A DNA stretch of 64,000 nucleotides, taken from assembly GCF_001017575.1 (NCBI RefSeq), contig NZ_CP011372.1, positions 620,001 to 684,000 on the forward strand, written 5' to 3'. The DNA comes from Campylobacter lari. GTDB taxonomy: Bacteria > Campylobacterota > Campylobacteria > Campylobacterales > Campylobacteraceae. A model generated the notes under the pieces. It was not told where the DNA came from. It was given only the letters and a program-made list of their open reading frames with translations, and made no database searches. The position numbers and the translations under genes were made by a program. Below are positions 11,608 through 20,807 of this stretch, piece after piece. How positions within the stretch are numbered: the stretch's first letter is position 1; each line of letters starts with the position of its first letter.

Positions 11608-13439
11608 AAAAAGCAAATATTATCATTAAAAACAATGCACCTTTTTCTTTGGATTTTGATGATTATTATTTTAATTCTAGTGATGGTTTAAGCGAAAGCA
11701 AATTTATATATACAAATGCTTTTGAATTTGAAAACAAACAAACTATTGTAGCAGAACTTGGTTTTGGTATAGGTTTAAATTTTTTCCTTACTTTAAAGCG
11801 TTTTATAAAAGAAAAAAAAGAAAATCAAAGGCTATTTTATCTTAGTTTTGAAAATTTTTATATAGAAAAAGATAAATTAAGAGAAATTTATAAAAACCTT
11901 GGTTTTTATGAGGAATTTAGAGAGCTTTTAGAGCAATTTTTTAAATTTTATCCTCCGTGTAAAGATGGAGTTTATAGATTTTATTTTCAAGATTGTTTTT
12001 TAGATTTAGTATTTGGCGATGCTAAAGAAAAGTTACAAAATTTAGATTTTAAGGCTGATATTTGGTATTTAGATGGTTTTGCTCCTGCTAAAAATCAAGA
12101 GATGTTTGATGAGGATATTATAAACAAAGTTGCTAAAAATTCAAAAATAAATGCTAAGGTTTTAACCTTTTCCTCTGCAAGCATTTTAAAAAAAGCTTTA
12201 ATTAATAATAATTTTCAAGTACAAAAAATCAAAGGTTTTAGAAAAAGGGAAATGATACAGGCTGTTTTTAATGGCTTTGAGTTTGAAGATAAATTTGCTT
12301 ATTTTAACACCCCATGTTTGAAAAAAGAGATACAAAAAATAGCCATCATCGGAGCAGGTATAGCCGGAGCTAGTATAGCTTATGAGTTTTCTTTAAGAAA
12401 TGTTCAAGTAGATGTTTTTGAAAAAGAAAATTCACTAGGAAAAGGTGCTTCTGGAAATATCAATGGAATTTTAAGTTCTTTGATTTTAAAACCTGATGTT
12501 TTGTTAGGCGAGTTTTCACAATATGCTTTTTTAGAGGCTAGTAGATTTTATAGGCAAATTTTAGATTTAATTCCCCAAGGGGTTTATGAATTTGCTCATA
12601 ATGAACTTATGCAAGAGCGTTTTAATAGTCAAAAAGATAATGTTTTATTTGAAATTATTAACAATCAAGCTTTTTTAAAAGATGGAGCTTGCATAAAACC
12701 TCAAGAGCTTGTGAAAATGCTTTTACAAAAAAGCAAGGCTAGGGTGTTTTTTGAGTATGAATTTAAAGATTATTCTTATGAAAATGAAAAGTTTTCTTTG
12801 CAATTTAACAATCAAAAAACATTAAAAGATTATGATGTGCTAATTTATGCTCAAGGCGCTGATGTTAAGAATTTTTTAGAGTATAAATATATGAAATTAA
12901 GTAGTGTTAGAGGTCAATGCACTCATTTAAAACCATTTTTAAAAAATTCTCATGCTTTATCTTCAAAAGGCTATATTTGCCCTATCAATGAAGAATTAAA
13001 TTTGCAACTTATTGGTGCAAGTTATGATAGGCTTAATCAAGACACAACGCTTTTAAAAAATGATGATTTGCAAAATATTGAAAATATAAAAGAATTTTTA
13101 CAAGGTGAAAATTTAGAAATTATGGGTGGTAAAGTAGGATTTAGATCATATTCTAGTGATAGATTTGCCATAATAGGTCAAGCCTATGATGAAAATTTTT
13201 ATATGCAAAATTATAAGGCACTTTTATGGCATAAAAATAAAAGACAAGTAGCACCAAATGAATTTATTCCTTTGTATTTTTCTATTGCTCATGGATCTAG
13301 AGCTTTTGCTAGTGCTATTATTGGAGCTAGAATGCTTAGTGCATTAATCTTTGATGAGCCAAAAATAGAAAAAGATTTTTTGCACGCTACTCATCCTGCA
13401 AGATTTTTAATACGTCAATTAAAAAAAGGAAAACAATAA
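11604..13439 (+). CDS. mnmC: Bifunctional tRNA 5-methylaminomethyl-2-thiouridine biosynthesis protein
   Basis: MnmC completes the wobble modification mnm5s2U34 using two fused enzymes. The N-terminal methyltransferase half (about residues 1-235) has the SAM loop [13 protein letters not shown] and the [16 protein letters not shown] motif. The C-terminal FAD oxidase half begins with the dinucleotide fold [17 protein letters not shown] (about 247-263) and ends with [15 protein letters not shown] near residue 580. Both halves are complete. The start overlaps the amiA stop by 4 bases (ATGA) and it is the last gene of the cluster; 66 bp separate it from the next gene. Confidence 0.93.
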   Translation: MKKANIIIKNNAPFSLDFDDYYFNSSDGLSESKFIYTNAFEFENKQTIVAELGFGIGLNFFLTLKRFIKEKKENQRLFYLSFENFYIEKDKLREIYKNLGFYEEFRELLEQFFKFYPPCKDGVYRFYFQDCFLDLVFGDAKEKLQNLDFKADIWYLDGFAPAKNQEMFDEDIINKVAKNSKINAKVLTFSSASILKKALINNNFQVQKIKGFRKREMIQAVFNGFEFEDKFAYFNTPCLKKEIQKIAIIGAGIAGASIAYEFSLRNVQVDVFEKENSLGKGASGNINGILSSLILKPDVLLGEFSQYAFLEASRFYRQILDLIPQGVYEFAHNELMQERFNSQKDNVLFEIINNQAFLKDGACIKPQELVKMLLQKSKARVFFEYEFKDYSYENEKFSLQFNNQKTLKDYDVLIYAQGADVKNFLEYKYMKLSSVRGQCTHLKPFLKNSHALSSKGYICPINEELNLQLIGASYDRLNQDTTLLKNDDLQNIENIKEFLQGENLEIMGGKVGFRSYSSDRFAIIGQAYDENFYMQNYKALLWHKNKRQVAPNEFIPLYFSIAHGSRAFASAIIGARMLSALIFDEPKIEKDFLHATHPARFLIRQLKKGKQ

Positions 13440-13465
13440 TTTTATTTTCGCTTTATTTTTAAAAA

Positions 13466-13471
13466 TATAAT
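13466..13471 (+). promoter_or_regulatory. Candidate -10 box for the cetB-like gene
   Basis: TATAAT lies 40 bp before the GTG start and about 22 bp before a nine-G tract, in a very AT-rich spacer. A transcript starting about 7 bp downstream would carry the G tract in its short leader. No -35 box is seen, which is usual in Campylobacter. Confidence 0.45.
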
Positions 13472-13493
13472 TATATATTTAATTTAAAAATAC

Positions 13494-13502
13494 GGGGGGG
13501 GG
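13494..13502 (+). repeat. Homopolymeric G9 tract at the translation start of the cetB-like gene
   Basis: Nine consecutive G bases end three bases (CAG) before the GTG start at 13506. Tracts of eight or more G are the classic contingency repeats of Campylobacter and change length often. Upstream of the tract the frame of the GTG hits TAA at 13485, and no ATG precedes the tract in any frame, so it appears to be non-coding leader acting in place of, or next to, the Shine-Dalgarno sequence. A change in length would alter spacing and initiation rather than reading frame. Confidence 0.9.
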
Positions 13503-13505
13503 CAG

Positions 13506-14009
13506 GTGCAAAAAAATCAACCTACAAAAAATGAAAAATTCTTTAATGATGGACAAATTATTATCTCAAAAACCGACAAAATTGGTAGAATAATATATTG
13601 CAATAGAAATTTTATCCTACTTTCGGGATATAAAGAATTTGAGCTTTTAGGGAAACCTCATAATATCGTGCGTCATCCTGATATGCCAAAGGTTGTTTTT
13701 GAAATTCTTTGGGAGGGTATAAAAAATAAAAAAGAAGTTATTGCTTACGTAAAAAATTTATCCAAAGATGGATCTTTTTATTGGGTTTTGGCCTTTATTA
13801 CGCCTTCATTTGACGCTAGTGGCGAGATAGTTGGTTATCACTCTATGCGCTTAAATCCCAGAAGGGAAGCTGTTGAAAAAATAGAAAAAATATATAAAGA
13901 GCTATTGTTAGAAGAACAAAAAGGTGGGAAGAAAGCATCAAGAAAGATGTTAGATGAAATTTTAAGCCAAAAGGGGATGAGTTATGAAGAATTGGTTTTA
14001 TCAATATAA
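13506..14009 (+). CDS. cetB: PAS-domain redox/energy taxis protein, CetB-like (Aer-type PAS)
   Basis: A 167-residue soluble protein made almost wholly of one PAS domain. It carries the Aer-type FAD-site motif [11 protein letters not shown] at residues 51-61, with Trp69 just after and the KDGSFYWV strand following, close to the E. coli Aer pattern. Size and pairing with a 457-residue receptor lacking its own sensor domain match C. jejuni CetB and CetA, which sense cell energy state together. The start is a GTG directly behind a G9 tract. The 3' end overlaps the receptor gene by 26 bases. It could be a paralogue of CetB rather than the orthologue. Confidence 0.78.
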   Translation: MQKNQPTKNEKFFNDGQIIISKTDKIGRIIYCNRNFILLSGYKEFELLGKPHNIVRHPDMPKVVFEILWEGIKNKKEVIAYVKNLSKDGSFYWVLAFITPSFDASGEIVGYHSMRLNPRREAVEKIEKIYKELLLEEQKGGKKASRKMLDEILSQKGMSYEELVLSI

Positions 14010-15357
14010 TATTAATCAATTTGTGAATTATTTTGCTTTATTTTTATTTTGTTTGATGGCTGTATTGGAAATAATGGAAGGTAAAACATTTGGCTTTGTT
14101 TTTTGTGTTTTAGGAACTTCTATAGTGCTATTTGGTATTGCTAGTGCTTATTATAGAAATAAAGAAGTTTTAAGATCGACTCAAGTTTTAAATGAACTTG
14201 CAAAAGGTAATTTGGAAGCAAGAATTACACATATACCTTTTGAAAAATCTGGTGTAGGACAATTAAGTTGGGTTGTGAATGATTTAGCAGATCAAATAGA
14301 AGCTTTTAATAGAGAAATTCTTAATGCAGTTTTAGCAGTCAAAGAACAAAGATTTTATAGAAAGGCAAGATTGGAAGGTTTGATGGGTGCTTTTGAATAT
14401 AATGCTAAAATTATTAATGAAGCAACATTGGAGATAGAAAAAACACAAAATTTATCTGTAAGAAGTGTGATAGTGGAAAATGTTTCCAAAAATATGTCAG
14501 ATTCTTTACAAAAAGAGTTGGCTTTGATTAATACAAAATTAAATGATAATGCAAGTGTTATGCATGAGATTTATGATCAAGCAAGTGATATTTCTATACA
14601 TTCTTCAAAAAGTGCTAAAAACGCTCAAATAATCTCAAATGACTTGGCAAATTTAGGTGTAAATATAGGTCAAATTCATACCTTAATGGATACTTTCTCT
14701 CAGCAGATGAATAGCGTTTCTTCTTTTATAGGTATTATTGAAGATATCACAGAGCAAACTAATCTTTTAGCATTAAATGCTGCCATTGAAGCTGCGCGTG
14801 CTGGAGAACATGGTAGAGGTTTTGCTGTGGTTGCTGATGAAGTTAGATCTTTAGCTGAAAAAACTCAAGATGCTGCTAAAGAAATTTCTATAATGATTAA
14901 AACGCTTATAGAGCAAATGGGTAATATTAAAGATATAACAAATGAAGCTTACGAGGTTGCTAAAAGTTCTAACTCAAGTTTAGAAGAATTTCAAAAAGTC
15001 TTTATGGGTGTTGATGAAAAAGCTAAAATTTTATTAGATGAAATTTCCAAAACAAGCACAGATACTAATAAAATTTTGCTTTATTTAGAATGTTGTTTGA
15101 AAACTTACTTGGCGTGCTCTTGTGTAATTAATTCTAAAATAGAATATACAGAAGAAAAAAATTTGGCTAAGTTTGATTCTGCTAGTAGTATTTATATCTT
15201 AAATCAAGATCTAAATTCTCATATAGAAAAATTATTTGATTGTATAAAAAATAATCAATTAGTAAAAGAAGAAAGAAAAATTTATGCTCAAATTAAGCAA
15301 ATTCAAGATATAAATGAAAGGATGATAAGTGAAATAGAATATAAAAAACATATATAA
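13984..15357 (+). CDS. cetA: Methyl-accepting chemotaxis-type transducer, CetA-like
   Basis: A transducer without a periplasmic sensor domain. Two hydrophobic segments (about residues 12-28 and 33-53) are separated by only a few residues, so a short hairpin anchor is likely; a HAMP-like region follows (about 56-105). The cytoplasmic signalling domain contains the highly conserved hairpin tip [19 protein letters not shown] (about 257-275) that contacts CheA and CheW. In C. jejuni such a receptor (CetA) receives its signal from the PAS protein CetB. It overlaps the cetB-like gene by 26 bases and is followed after 12 bases by the barrel gene. Confidence 0.8.
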   Translation: MKNWFYQYNINQFVNYFALFLFCLMAVLEIMEGKTFGFVFCVLGTSIVLFGIASAYYRNKEVLRSTQVLNELAKGNLEARITHIPFEKSGVGQLSWVVNDLADQIEAFNREILNAVLAVKEQRFYRKARLEGLMGAFEYNAKIINEATLEIEKTQNLSVRSVIVENVSKNMSDSLQKELALINTKLNDNASVMHEIYDQASDISIHSSKSAKNAQIISNDLANLGVNIGQIHTLMDTFSQQMNSVSSFIGIIEDITEQTNLLALNAAIEAARAGEHGRGFAVVADEVRSLAEKTQDAAKEISIMIKTLIEQMGNIKDITNEAYEVAKSSNSSLEEFQKVFMGVDEKAKILLDEISKTSTDTNKILLYLECCLKTYLACSCVINSKIEYTEEKNLAKFDSASSIYILNQDLNSHIEKLFDCIKNNQLVKEERKIYAQIKQIQDINERMISEIEYKKHI

Positions 15358-15369
15358 TTAAGAGGTTGA

Positions 15370-16200
15370 GTGAAAAAATACATTTTTTTTAGTTGCTTAT
15401 GTATAAACGTGTTTGCTTTAAATTTAGAAGAAAGTTTAGGCGAGGGTGAGGTAAATATTACCAAAGAGCAAAAGGCAAACACGGTTTCTAAGCAGATATT
15501 TTTTCAAAAACCACAAGAGTATCAAGCTCAAAGTACCGATCTTGGTTCTTTTGCTAGTAAAACTTTAGGGCAGGTTTTAAATTTAAGTTCCAAAGATAAA
15601 ACAGAAGCAAGTTTGGATTATAATGCTTTAAATGTAAATATTAAAAATATTAATTCTATATTAGATTATGATAATGCTAGTTTGCTTTTAGAAAAACAAG
15701 CAAGAATAGGGCAATTAGAACAAGCTTATTCTTTAGGACTTATCAATCGTTATGAATTTGATGAGTTTAATTTTGGTTTTAACTATTTTAATGATCAATA
15801 TAAAGAAGCTTACACTAAAAATAGCTTTGGTGCTGAATTACAATTTAGTCACTATTTTAAAGCATATGCTAATCATTATAAGATTAAAGAAAACGATAGT
15901 GATGATAGTACAGAACTTGGAGTGATATTTGATTTGCCGTATTTAAATGTTTTAAATGTTAATTCTAATATAAAAGAATTGCAAAACCAATATAACATTA
16001 TTTATTCTCCAATTTCTATTTTGGATTTATCGCTTAATTATCAAGATGAAAAAACTAGCGCCAAAGATCAAACAGCAATGTGGGTAAGATTTAGACTAAA
16101 TTATGAGCAAAGTTTAAGTAAGCAATTTTATAATAGCTTTTACCGTAAAAATAATATAGGCGAATTTAACCGTTATGATTTTGCTACTAGGACTTATTAA
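15370..16200 (+). CDS. Predicted outer-membrane barrel resembling an inverse-autotransporter translocator; no passenger
   Basis: 276 residues with a short signal peptide (to about residue 16, ICINVFA). The pattern at about 95-175, LDYDNASLLLEKQARIG then FNFGFNYFNDQ then SFGAELQFSHYFKAYANHY, resembles by eye the intimin/invasin-type beta-domain (LLPLYDN...LLFAQ...Y, NxGxGxRxF, RLGxGAEYW.DYLKLSANGY). Alternating aromatic strands continue to a final tyrosine, as in many barrels. Intimin-like proteins carry surface domains after the barrel; here the gene stops. GTG start with AGAGG four bases upstream, 12 bases behind the cetA-like gene. Function unknown; the family call is an inference from pattern. 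Confidence 0.5.
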   Translation: MKKYIFFSCLCINVFALNLEESLGEGEVNITKEQKANTVSKQIFFQKPQEYQAQSTDLGSFASKTLGQVLNLSSKDKTEASLDYNALNVNIKNINSILDYDNASLLLEKQARIGQLEQAYSLGLINRYEFDEFNFGFNYFNDQYKEAYTKNSFGAELQFSHYFKAYANHYKIKENDSDDSTELGVIFDLPYLNVLNVNSNIKELQNQYNIIYSPISILDLSLNYQDEKTSAKDQTAMWVRFRLNYEQSLSKQFYNSFYRKNNIGEFNRYDFATRTY

Positions 16201-17303
16201 TTACTCATAAAACGGGTAATATCATTATAAGTTACAAACACCATTAAACTTAAAAGCAAAGCCATGCCAAAATAACTAAGATATTCAAAACATACTTTTG
16301 GTACTTCTTTTTTAAAGATTAACTCATAAAGGTTAAAAAGTATATGTCCTCCATCTAGCGCTGGGATAGGAAGTAAATTTAATACTCCAAGATTGATAGA
16401 AATTAAAGCTGTGATTAAAAATAAAACTACTATGCTAGTATTTGCTGCTTTGGAGGTTATATCAACCATAGTGATGATTCCACCCATATTTTTAGCATCT
16501 AACTCCCCGCTGATGATTTTAGCAAGTCCTTTAAAAATGAGCAAAGAAGCCTCTACGCTTTCTTCATAAGCGTATTTTAAACTACTAATTCCTGGATGAT
16601 AAATAGTAACAAACTCACCCTTAGGTGCTATACCAATTAATGGTTTTTGAACTTTTTGATAAAACTCATTATAACCTTGATCAATTTGCGGGGTTAGGGT
16701 GATGTTGATGAGTTTACCATCGCGTTCTATGCTAAGTAAGGTTGGTTTTATATGTACAAGTTTGCCAATTTCTTCAAAGCTTTGAATTTTAACTCCATCT
16801 ATAGCTAGGATTTTATCTCCAATTTGTAAATTTGCTTTTTGTGCAGCTGAGTTTGGTGCTATATTTCCAATAATAGGTGCAAGCTTTTGCACACCTAAAA
16901 AACCTATGGCTATATAAAGCAAAAATGCTAAAAAGAAATTAAAAAACGGTCCTGCAAAAAGTATGTAAATTCTAGCTAGAGGACTTAGAGTATTATAGCT
17001 ATTTGGTTCGTAATTTTTTTCACTAGGATTTAAATCATCTTGTCCTTTAAGTTTAACATAACCACCAAAAGGTAGAGCAGATAAGCGATATTCTGTGTTT
17101 TTGTAAGTTTTTTTAAAAACAGCTTTTCCAAAGCCTATACTAAAAATCTCTACATCAACCCTCATGTGTTTTGCGGCTAAAAAATGTCCTAGCTCATGAA
17201 AAAAAATTAAAAAAGATATAACCAAAAGTGTTATTAAAAAGCTAAAAGAATAAAATTTAAAGCCAATAGCTAAGATAATAAATAAAAATAAATATGATTT
17301 CAA
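16197..17303 (-). CDS. rseP: Site-2 membrane metalloprotease RseP
   Basis: A membrane-embedded zinc protease for intramembrane proteolysis. The HELGH zinc motif is at residues 36-40 in an early hydrophobic helix, one PDZ domain lies at about 125-200 (containing GDKILAIDGVKI), and the second catalytic motif NLLPIPALDGGH is near residue 310-321. 368 residues is normal. It is one base downstream of pgsA on the same strand, as in C. jejuni. Its stop codon overlaps that of the opposing barrel gene by 3-4 bases, leaving no room for a terminator between them. Candidate substrates cannot be told from this window. Confidence 0.93.
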   Translation of the reverse strand: MKSYLFLFIILAIGFKFYSFSFLITLLVISFLIFFHELGHFLAAKHMRVDVEIFSIGFGKAVFKKTYKNTEYRLSALPFGGYVKLKGQDDLNPSEKNYEPNSYNTLSPLARIYILFAGPFFNFFLAFLLYIAIGFLGVQKLAPIIGNIAPNSAAQKANLQIGDKILAIDGVKIQSFEEIGKLVHIKPTLLSIERDGKLINITLTPQIDQGYNEFYQKVQKPLIGIAPKGEFVTIYHPGISSLKYAYEESVEASLLIFKGLAKIISGELDAKNMGGIITMVDITSKAANTSIVVLFLITALISINLGVLNLLPIPALDGGHILFNLYELIFKKEVPKVCFEYLSYFGMALLLSLMVFVTYNDITRFMSN

Positions 17304-17304
17304 A

Positions 17305-17836
17305 TTATACCTTTTTTAAATGTTTTATATAAGCTAGTATGTATTCAAAAGCTGAATAAAGTGTAAGCACTAAAGCAATAAATAACAATGTATTAGCAAA
17401 AGGCCATTGCATGATTAAAAATATAATGGCTATCATTTGAAAGGTTGTTTTTATTTTTCCTGCAAAAGAAGCACTTACATCAAATTTTTCACTCACCATA
17501 ACCACTCGAAAACCGGTTATAAAAAATTCTCTTACTAAAATAATATAAATCATCCAAGGATCAGCTTTTTGGGTGAGTAATAATCCCAAAAAAGCAGCCA
17601 AAACAAGCATTTTATCTGCTAGTGGATCTATAATAGCTCCAAGTTTTGTAGTTTGATTCCAAGTTCTTGCAATATAACCATCAAAAAAATCAGTTAAGGC
17701 AGCTATACCAAAAACAACACAAGCAAAATAATTTACCCAACTAGGATGAATATTTTCAAAATCATTAATAAGCAAAAAAAAACAAAAGTGGAGCTAATAA
17801 TATCCTTATAAATGCTAAGATATTAGGTAAATTCAT
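17305..17836 (-). CDS. pgsA: CDP-diacylglycerol-glycerol-3-phosphate phosphatidyltransferase, with apparent frameshift at a T9 tract
   Basis: PgsA makes phosphatidylglycerol phosphate, the committed step to phosphatidylglycerol. The CDP-alcohol phosphotransferase signature D-G-x2-A-R-x8-G-x3-D-x3-D is intact (FFDGYIARTW...GAIIDPLADK). The expected N terminus, MNLPNILAFIRILLAPLLFF, starts at ATG 17836 but runs into TAA at 17767-17765; the rest continues in another frame from 17775. The switch falls at nine T (coding strand; A9 at 17774-17782). With eight T the frame would be continuous. The gene should be essential, so a base-count error or slippage at the run is more likely than a true null. 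A TTG start at 17775 would lack the first membrane helix. Confidence 0.85.
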
Positions 17837-17856
17837 TGTTTATTAATCCTTGTGTT

Positions 17857-17882
17857 TAAAGAAAATACCCCAAAATGGGGTA
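17857..17882 (-). terminator. Rho-independent terminator behind the FabL-like gene
   Basis: Read on the minus strand, TACCCC and GGGGTA arms (17882-17877 and 17871-17866) with a five-base loop are followed by TTTTCTTT. It begins a few bases after the FabL-like stop codon and separates that gene from pgsA, so pgsA-rseP must have its own promoter in the remaining short gap or rely on read-through. Confidence 0.75.
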
Positions 17883-17887
17883 ATGAA

Positions 17888-18667
17888 TCATTTAAAAGTT
17901 GTACCACCATCTACGATTAAGGTGTGTCCTGTGATCCAATTTGCTTTATCAGAACATAAAAATAAACATGCTCCTGCTAAATCTTGAGGCTGTCCAATAC
18001 GGTTTAATGGGCTAAGATTAATAGTTGCATTTTTAACTTCTTCATAATTTGTAAATGCTTTAAGTGCGTCAGTGTCAATTGGTCCACCACTTACTACATT
18101 GACACGGATGTTTTTAGAACCAAGTTCAGTTGCAGCATATCTTGCCATAGCTTCTACCGCTGCTTTAGCTGTACCGTGTCCTGCATAGTTTTCAATATGT
18201 ACCAAATTTCCTGTTGAAGAAATAGATAATATACTACCCCCGCCAACTTTTTCCATTCTTTTTGCTGCTTCTTGTGCTCCAACAACAAAAGCATTTACAG
18301 TTGCTGTGAAAATATTATTTATTCCACGAGGTTTTAATTTCATAAATTTGGTATATCCACCTACAACGGCACGACCTGAGATAATAGCATTAGAGATGAA
18401 AAAATCTATTCTGTCAAAATCTTGATCGATTTTTTCAAATAACTCTTTATAAGTTTCTGGTTCAAGTATGTTAAACTCATAAGCCTTTGCTTTGATTTTA
18501 TAATTATTTTCTAAATCTTTTACAATTTCTTGAGCTAAATCTGCATTAGAATTATAAGTAAAAGCTACATTAGCTCCTGCTTTTGCAAACTCATATACAA
18601 TAGCCTTACCAATCCCTCTTGTTCCACCACTAATTACTAAAGTTTTATTTTGAAAAAAAGTATCCAT
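17888..18667 (-). CDS. fabL: Short-chain dehydrogenase, FabL-like enoyl-ACP reductase
   Basis: A 259-residue SDR protein. The cofactor loop GGTRGIG is at residues 14-20. The active site is Y161-x6-K168 rather than the usual Y-x3-K, the spacing that marks FabI/FabL enoyl-ACP reductases. The INNIFTATVNAFVVGAQ helix and the C-terminal ITGHTLIVDGGTTF are typical. FabL-type enzymes are NADPH-dependent enoyl reductases reported in Bacillus and Helicobacter. It is followed by its own terminator and starts exactly where dapA ends (one-base overlap). A ketoreductase role cannot be excluded, but the Y-x6-K spacing argues against it. Confidence 0.72.
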   Translation of the reverse strand: MDTFFQNKTLVISGGTRGIGKAIVYEFAKAGANVAFTYNSNADLAQEIVKDLENNYKIKAKAYEFNILEPETYKELFEKIDQDFDRIDFFISNAIISGRAVVGGYTKFMKLKPRGINNIFTATVNAFVVGAQEAAKRMEKVGGGSILSISSTGNLVHIENYAGHGTAKAAVEAMARYAATELGSKNIRVNVVSGGPIDTDALKAFTNYEEVKNATINLSPLNRIGQPQDLAGACLFLCSDKANWITGHTLIVDGGTTFK

Positions 18668-19563
18668 TAAAATCCTTTGATATTATAGTTTTTCATAATC
18701 GCTTCTATTTTTGCTAAATTGCAATCACTAGGTTTACAAAGTGGCAAACGATACTCTAAAGTAGGGGTTAAACCTGCTATATACATTGCCGCTTTAATAG
18801 GTATAGGATTGCTTTCGCAAAATAAAATTTTATTGATATTATACAACTCATCATTGATTTTTTTAGCTTCAATATATTTTTCTTCTAAAGCTAGATGAGT
18901 TAATTTTGAAATCATATCAGGAAGTAAATTTGAAGTAACTGAAATCACACCTTTACCGCCATTTGAAAGTATAGGATAATTAATCGCATCTTCTCCGCTT
19001 AAAAGTATCATTCTAGGTTCATGTGCTAGTAAATCAACACATTTATCAATACTTCCACTAGCTTCTTTTACCCCATAAATATTTTCACAATCTCTAAACA
19101 ATCTTATAATGGTTTCTGTTTGAAGCTCACAACCTGTTCTTCCTGGGACATTATATAAAAGCACAGGTATATCTATGCTTTTTGCTATTTCTTTATAATG
19201 TAAATACAAACCTTCTTGTGTGGGTTTGTTATAGTATGGAGTAACACTTAAAATGCCATCAGCTCCATGCTCTTGTGCAAATTTAGCTAAACTTACAGCT
19301 TCATGAGTAGCATTACTTCCTGCTCCTGCTAAAACTTTACAAGAACTTCCCTTGCATGCATCTAATGCTATTTCTATACAGATTCTATGTTCTTCATGGG
19401 TTAAGGTGGCACTTTCTCCGGTTGTTCCAACAGGTACCACTACATCAATTCCATTGGCTATTTGTCTTTTGATGAGTTTGTGGTAAGTTTGTTCATCTAA
19501 TTTTCCATTTTTAAATGGAGTTATTAAAGCTGTCATTGCTCCTATGATGATTTTATTGTCCAT
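18667..19563 (-). CDS. dapA: 4-hydroxy-tetrahydrodipicolinate synthase
   Basis: DapA condenses pyruvate with aspartate semialdehyde in the lysine and diaminopimelate pathway, feeding peptidoglycan. The TIM-barrel family motifs [26 protein letters not shown] (with the catalytic tyrosine) and the Schiff-base lysine in VKEASGS (about residue 164) are present. A GTG at 19569 also opens the frame, but ATG 19563 has AGGGG at good spacing and gives a normal 298-residue protein. It follows the M16 peptidase gene with 2 bases between the stop and this ATG. Confidence 0.94.
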   Translation of the reverse strand: MDNKIIIGAMTALITPFKNGKLDEQTYHKLIKRQIANGIDVVVPVGTTGESATLTHEEHRICIEIALDACKGSSCKVLAGAGSNATHEAVSLAKFAQEHGADGILSVTPYYNKPTQEGLYLHYKEIAKSIDIPVLLYNVPGRTGCELQTETIIRLFRDCENIYGVKEASGSIDKCVDLLAHEPRMILLSGEDAINYPILSNGGKGVISVTSNLLPDMISKLTHLALEEKYIEAKKINDELYNINKILFCESNPIPIKAAMYIAGLTPTLEYRLPLCKPSDCNLAKIEAIMKNYNIKGF

Positions 19564-19565
19564 TT

Positions 19566-20807
19566 TCACCCCTTTTTTAAGATTATTGTGGTAGATTTGT
19601 TTTCATTGAAGTATTTTTTAGCACAATGAATTAAATCATCTTTACTTAAATTTTCTATATTTTTTTCATAATCAAGCAAAGGTTTTAAATTACCTTTTGC
19701 AAGATAAGATCCATAAATATTTGCAACGCTACTTGCATTGCTTAGTGAAAAGATAAAATCACTTTTTACAGTATTTTTGATTTTTTCCATGATAGTATCA
19801 TCAAATTTAGCATTTTTTACATCTTCAAGAATTTTTAAAAGCTCTTTTTCAACATCTTCTGCTTTTATGCCTTCATTGCAAACACAAATAAATATAAATA
19901 AATTCTCATCTATATTTTCACTTGCATAAGCATAAAATTCATTGATTAATTCTAATTTATCAATTAAAATTTCACTTATTAAAGAACTTTTTCCATTTCC
20001 TAAAAGCTCACTCAATGCGCAAAGTTTTGGCATATCTTCGTGATTAAATGCAGGAATTTTATATGCAAGCGCTAGTAATTGTGTGTCACTTTCTTTATGT
20101 AAGATCACACGTTTAGCACCATCTTGCTCAGGTTCTTTTTCATGAACTATAGGGATTTCTTTGGTATTTTTTATATCTTGAAAATGTTTTTTAGCTAAAG
20201 TAAATACTTCATCTTCATCAATATCACCACTCACAAGCAAAATAGCATTTTTGGGTTGATAAAAAGTTTGATGAAAATCTTGTATATCTTCTATTTTCCA
20301 ATTTTGTATATCTTTAAAAAAGCCTATCGGGGTCCAGTGATATGGATGGTGTAAAAAGGCATGGTTGTATAATCTAAAATACAAATATCCCAAAGGATTG
20401 TTATCGGTTCTCCAACGCCTTTCTTCTAAAACTACATTTCTTTCAGGCTGAAACTCATCATCTTTTAAATTTAAATTACGCATTAATTCAGCAAAAAGCC
20501 ATAAAGACTTATCTAAATTTTCACTAGAGCATTTTATAAAATAATGCGTATAGTCAAAGCTCGTGCTTGCATTATCCACCCCACCAAAACCTTTGACTAT
20601 TTCATCAAATTCACCTGCTTTTAAATTTTTTGTACTTTTAAAATTTAAATGTTCAAGCATATGGGCTATGCCACTTTTTCCCATTTTTTCATTTCTTGAG
20701 CCAACTTTATAAAAAATATCTACACTTATAACCCCGCTTTTTTTATTTACAGGTAAAGTATAAATTTCAAGTTCATTTTCAAGGGTGATTTTTTTATAAT
20801 TAATCAT
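19566..20807 (-). CDS. M16 family zinc peptidase
   Basis: A processing-peptidase-like protease of 413 residues, the length of one M16 core unit. The inverted zinc motif H-x-x-E-H is HMLEH at residues 49-53, and the third ligand lies in the downstream NVVLEERRW segment, so it should be active. There is no signal peptide (start [15 protein letters not shown]), so a cytoplasmic place is likely. The start overlaps the pyrD stop by 4 bases. The substrate is unknown. The order pyrD - M16 peptidase - dapA - SDR is the one I recall for C. jejuni. Confidence 0.88.
   Translation of the reverse strand: MINYKKITLENELEIYTLPVNKKSGVISVDIFYKVGSRNEKMGKSGIAHMLEHLNFKSTKNLKAGEFDEIVKGFGGVDNASTSFDYTHYFIKCSSENLDKSLWLFAELMRNLNLKDDEFQPERNVVLEERRWRTDNNPLGYLYFRLYNHAFLHHPYHWTPIGFFKDIQNWKIEDIQDFHQTFYQPKNAILLVSGDIDEDEVFTLAKKHFQDIKNTKEIPIVHEKEPEQDGAKRVILHKESDTQLLALAYKIPAFNHEDMPKLCALSELLGNGKSSLISEILIDKLELINEFYAYASENIDENLFIFICVCNEGIKAEDVEKELLKILEDVKNAKFDDTIMEKIKNTVKSDFIFSLSNASSVANIYGSYLAKGNLKPLLDYEKNIENLSKDDLIHCAKKYFNENKSTTIILKKG

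Noticed and set aside
17305-17775. pgsA starting at TTG 17775
   Set aside because: It would lack the conserved first membrane helix and has no ribosome binding site. The missing N terminus is encoded just upstream in another frame.
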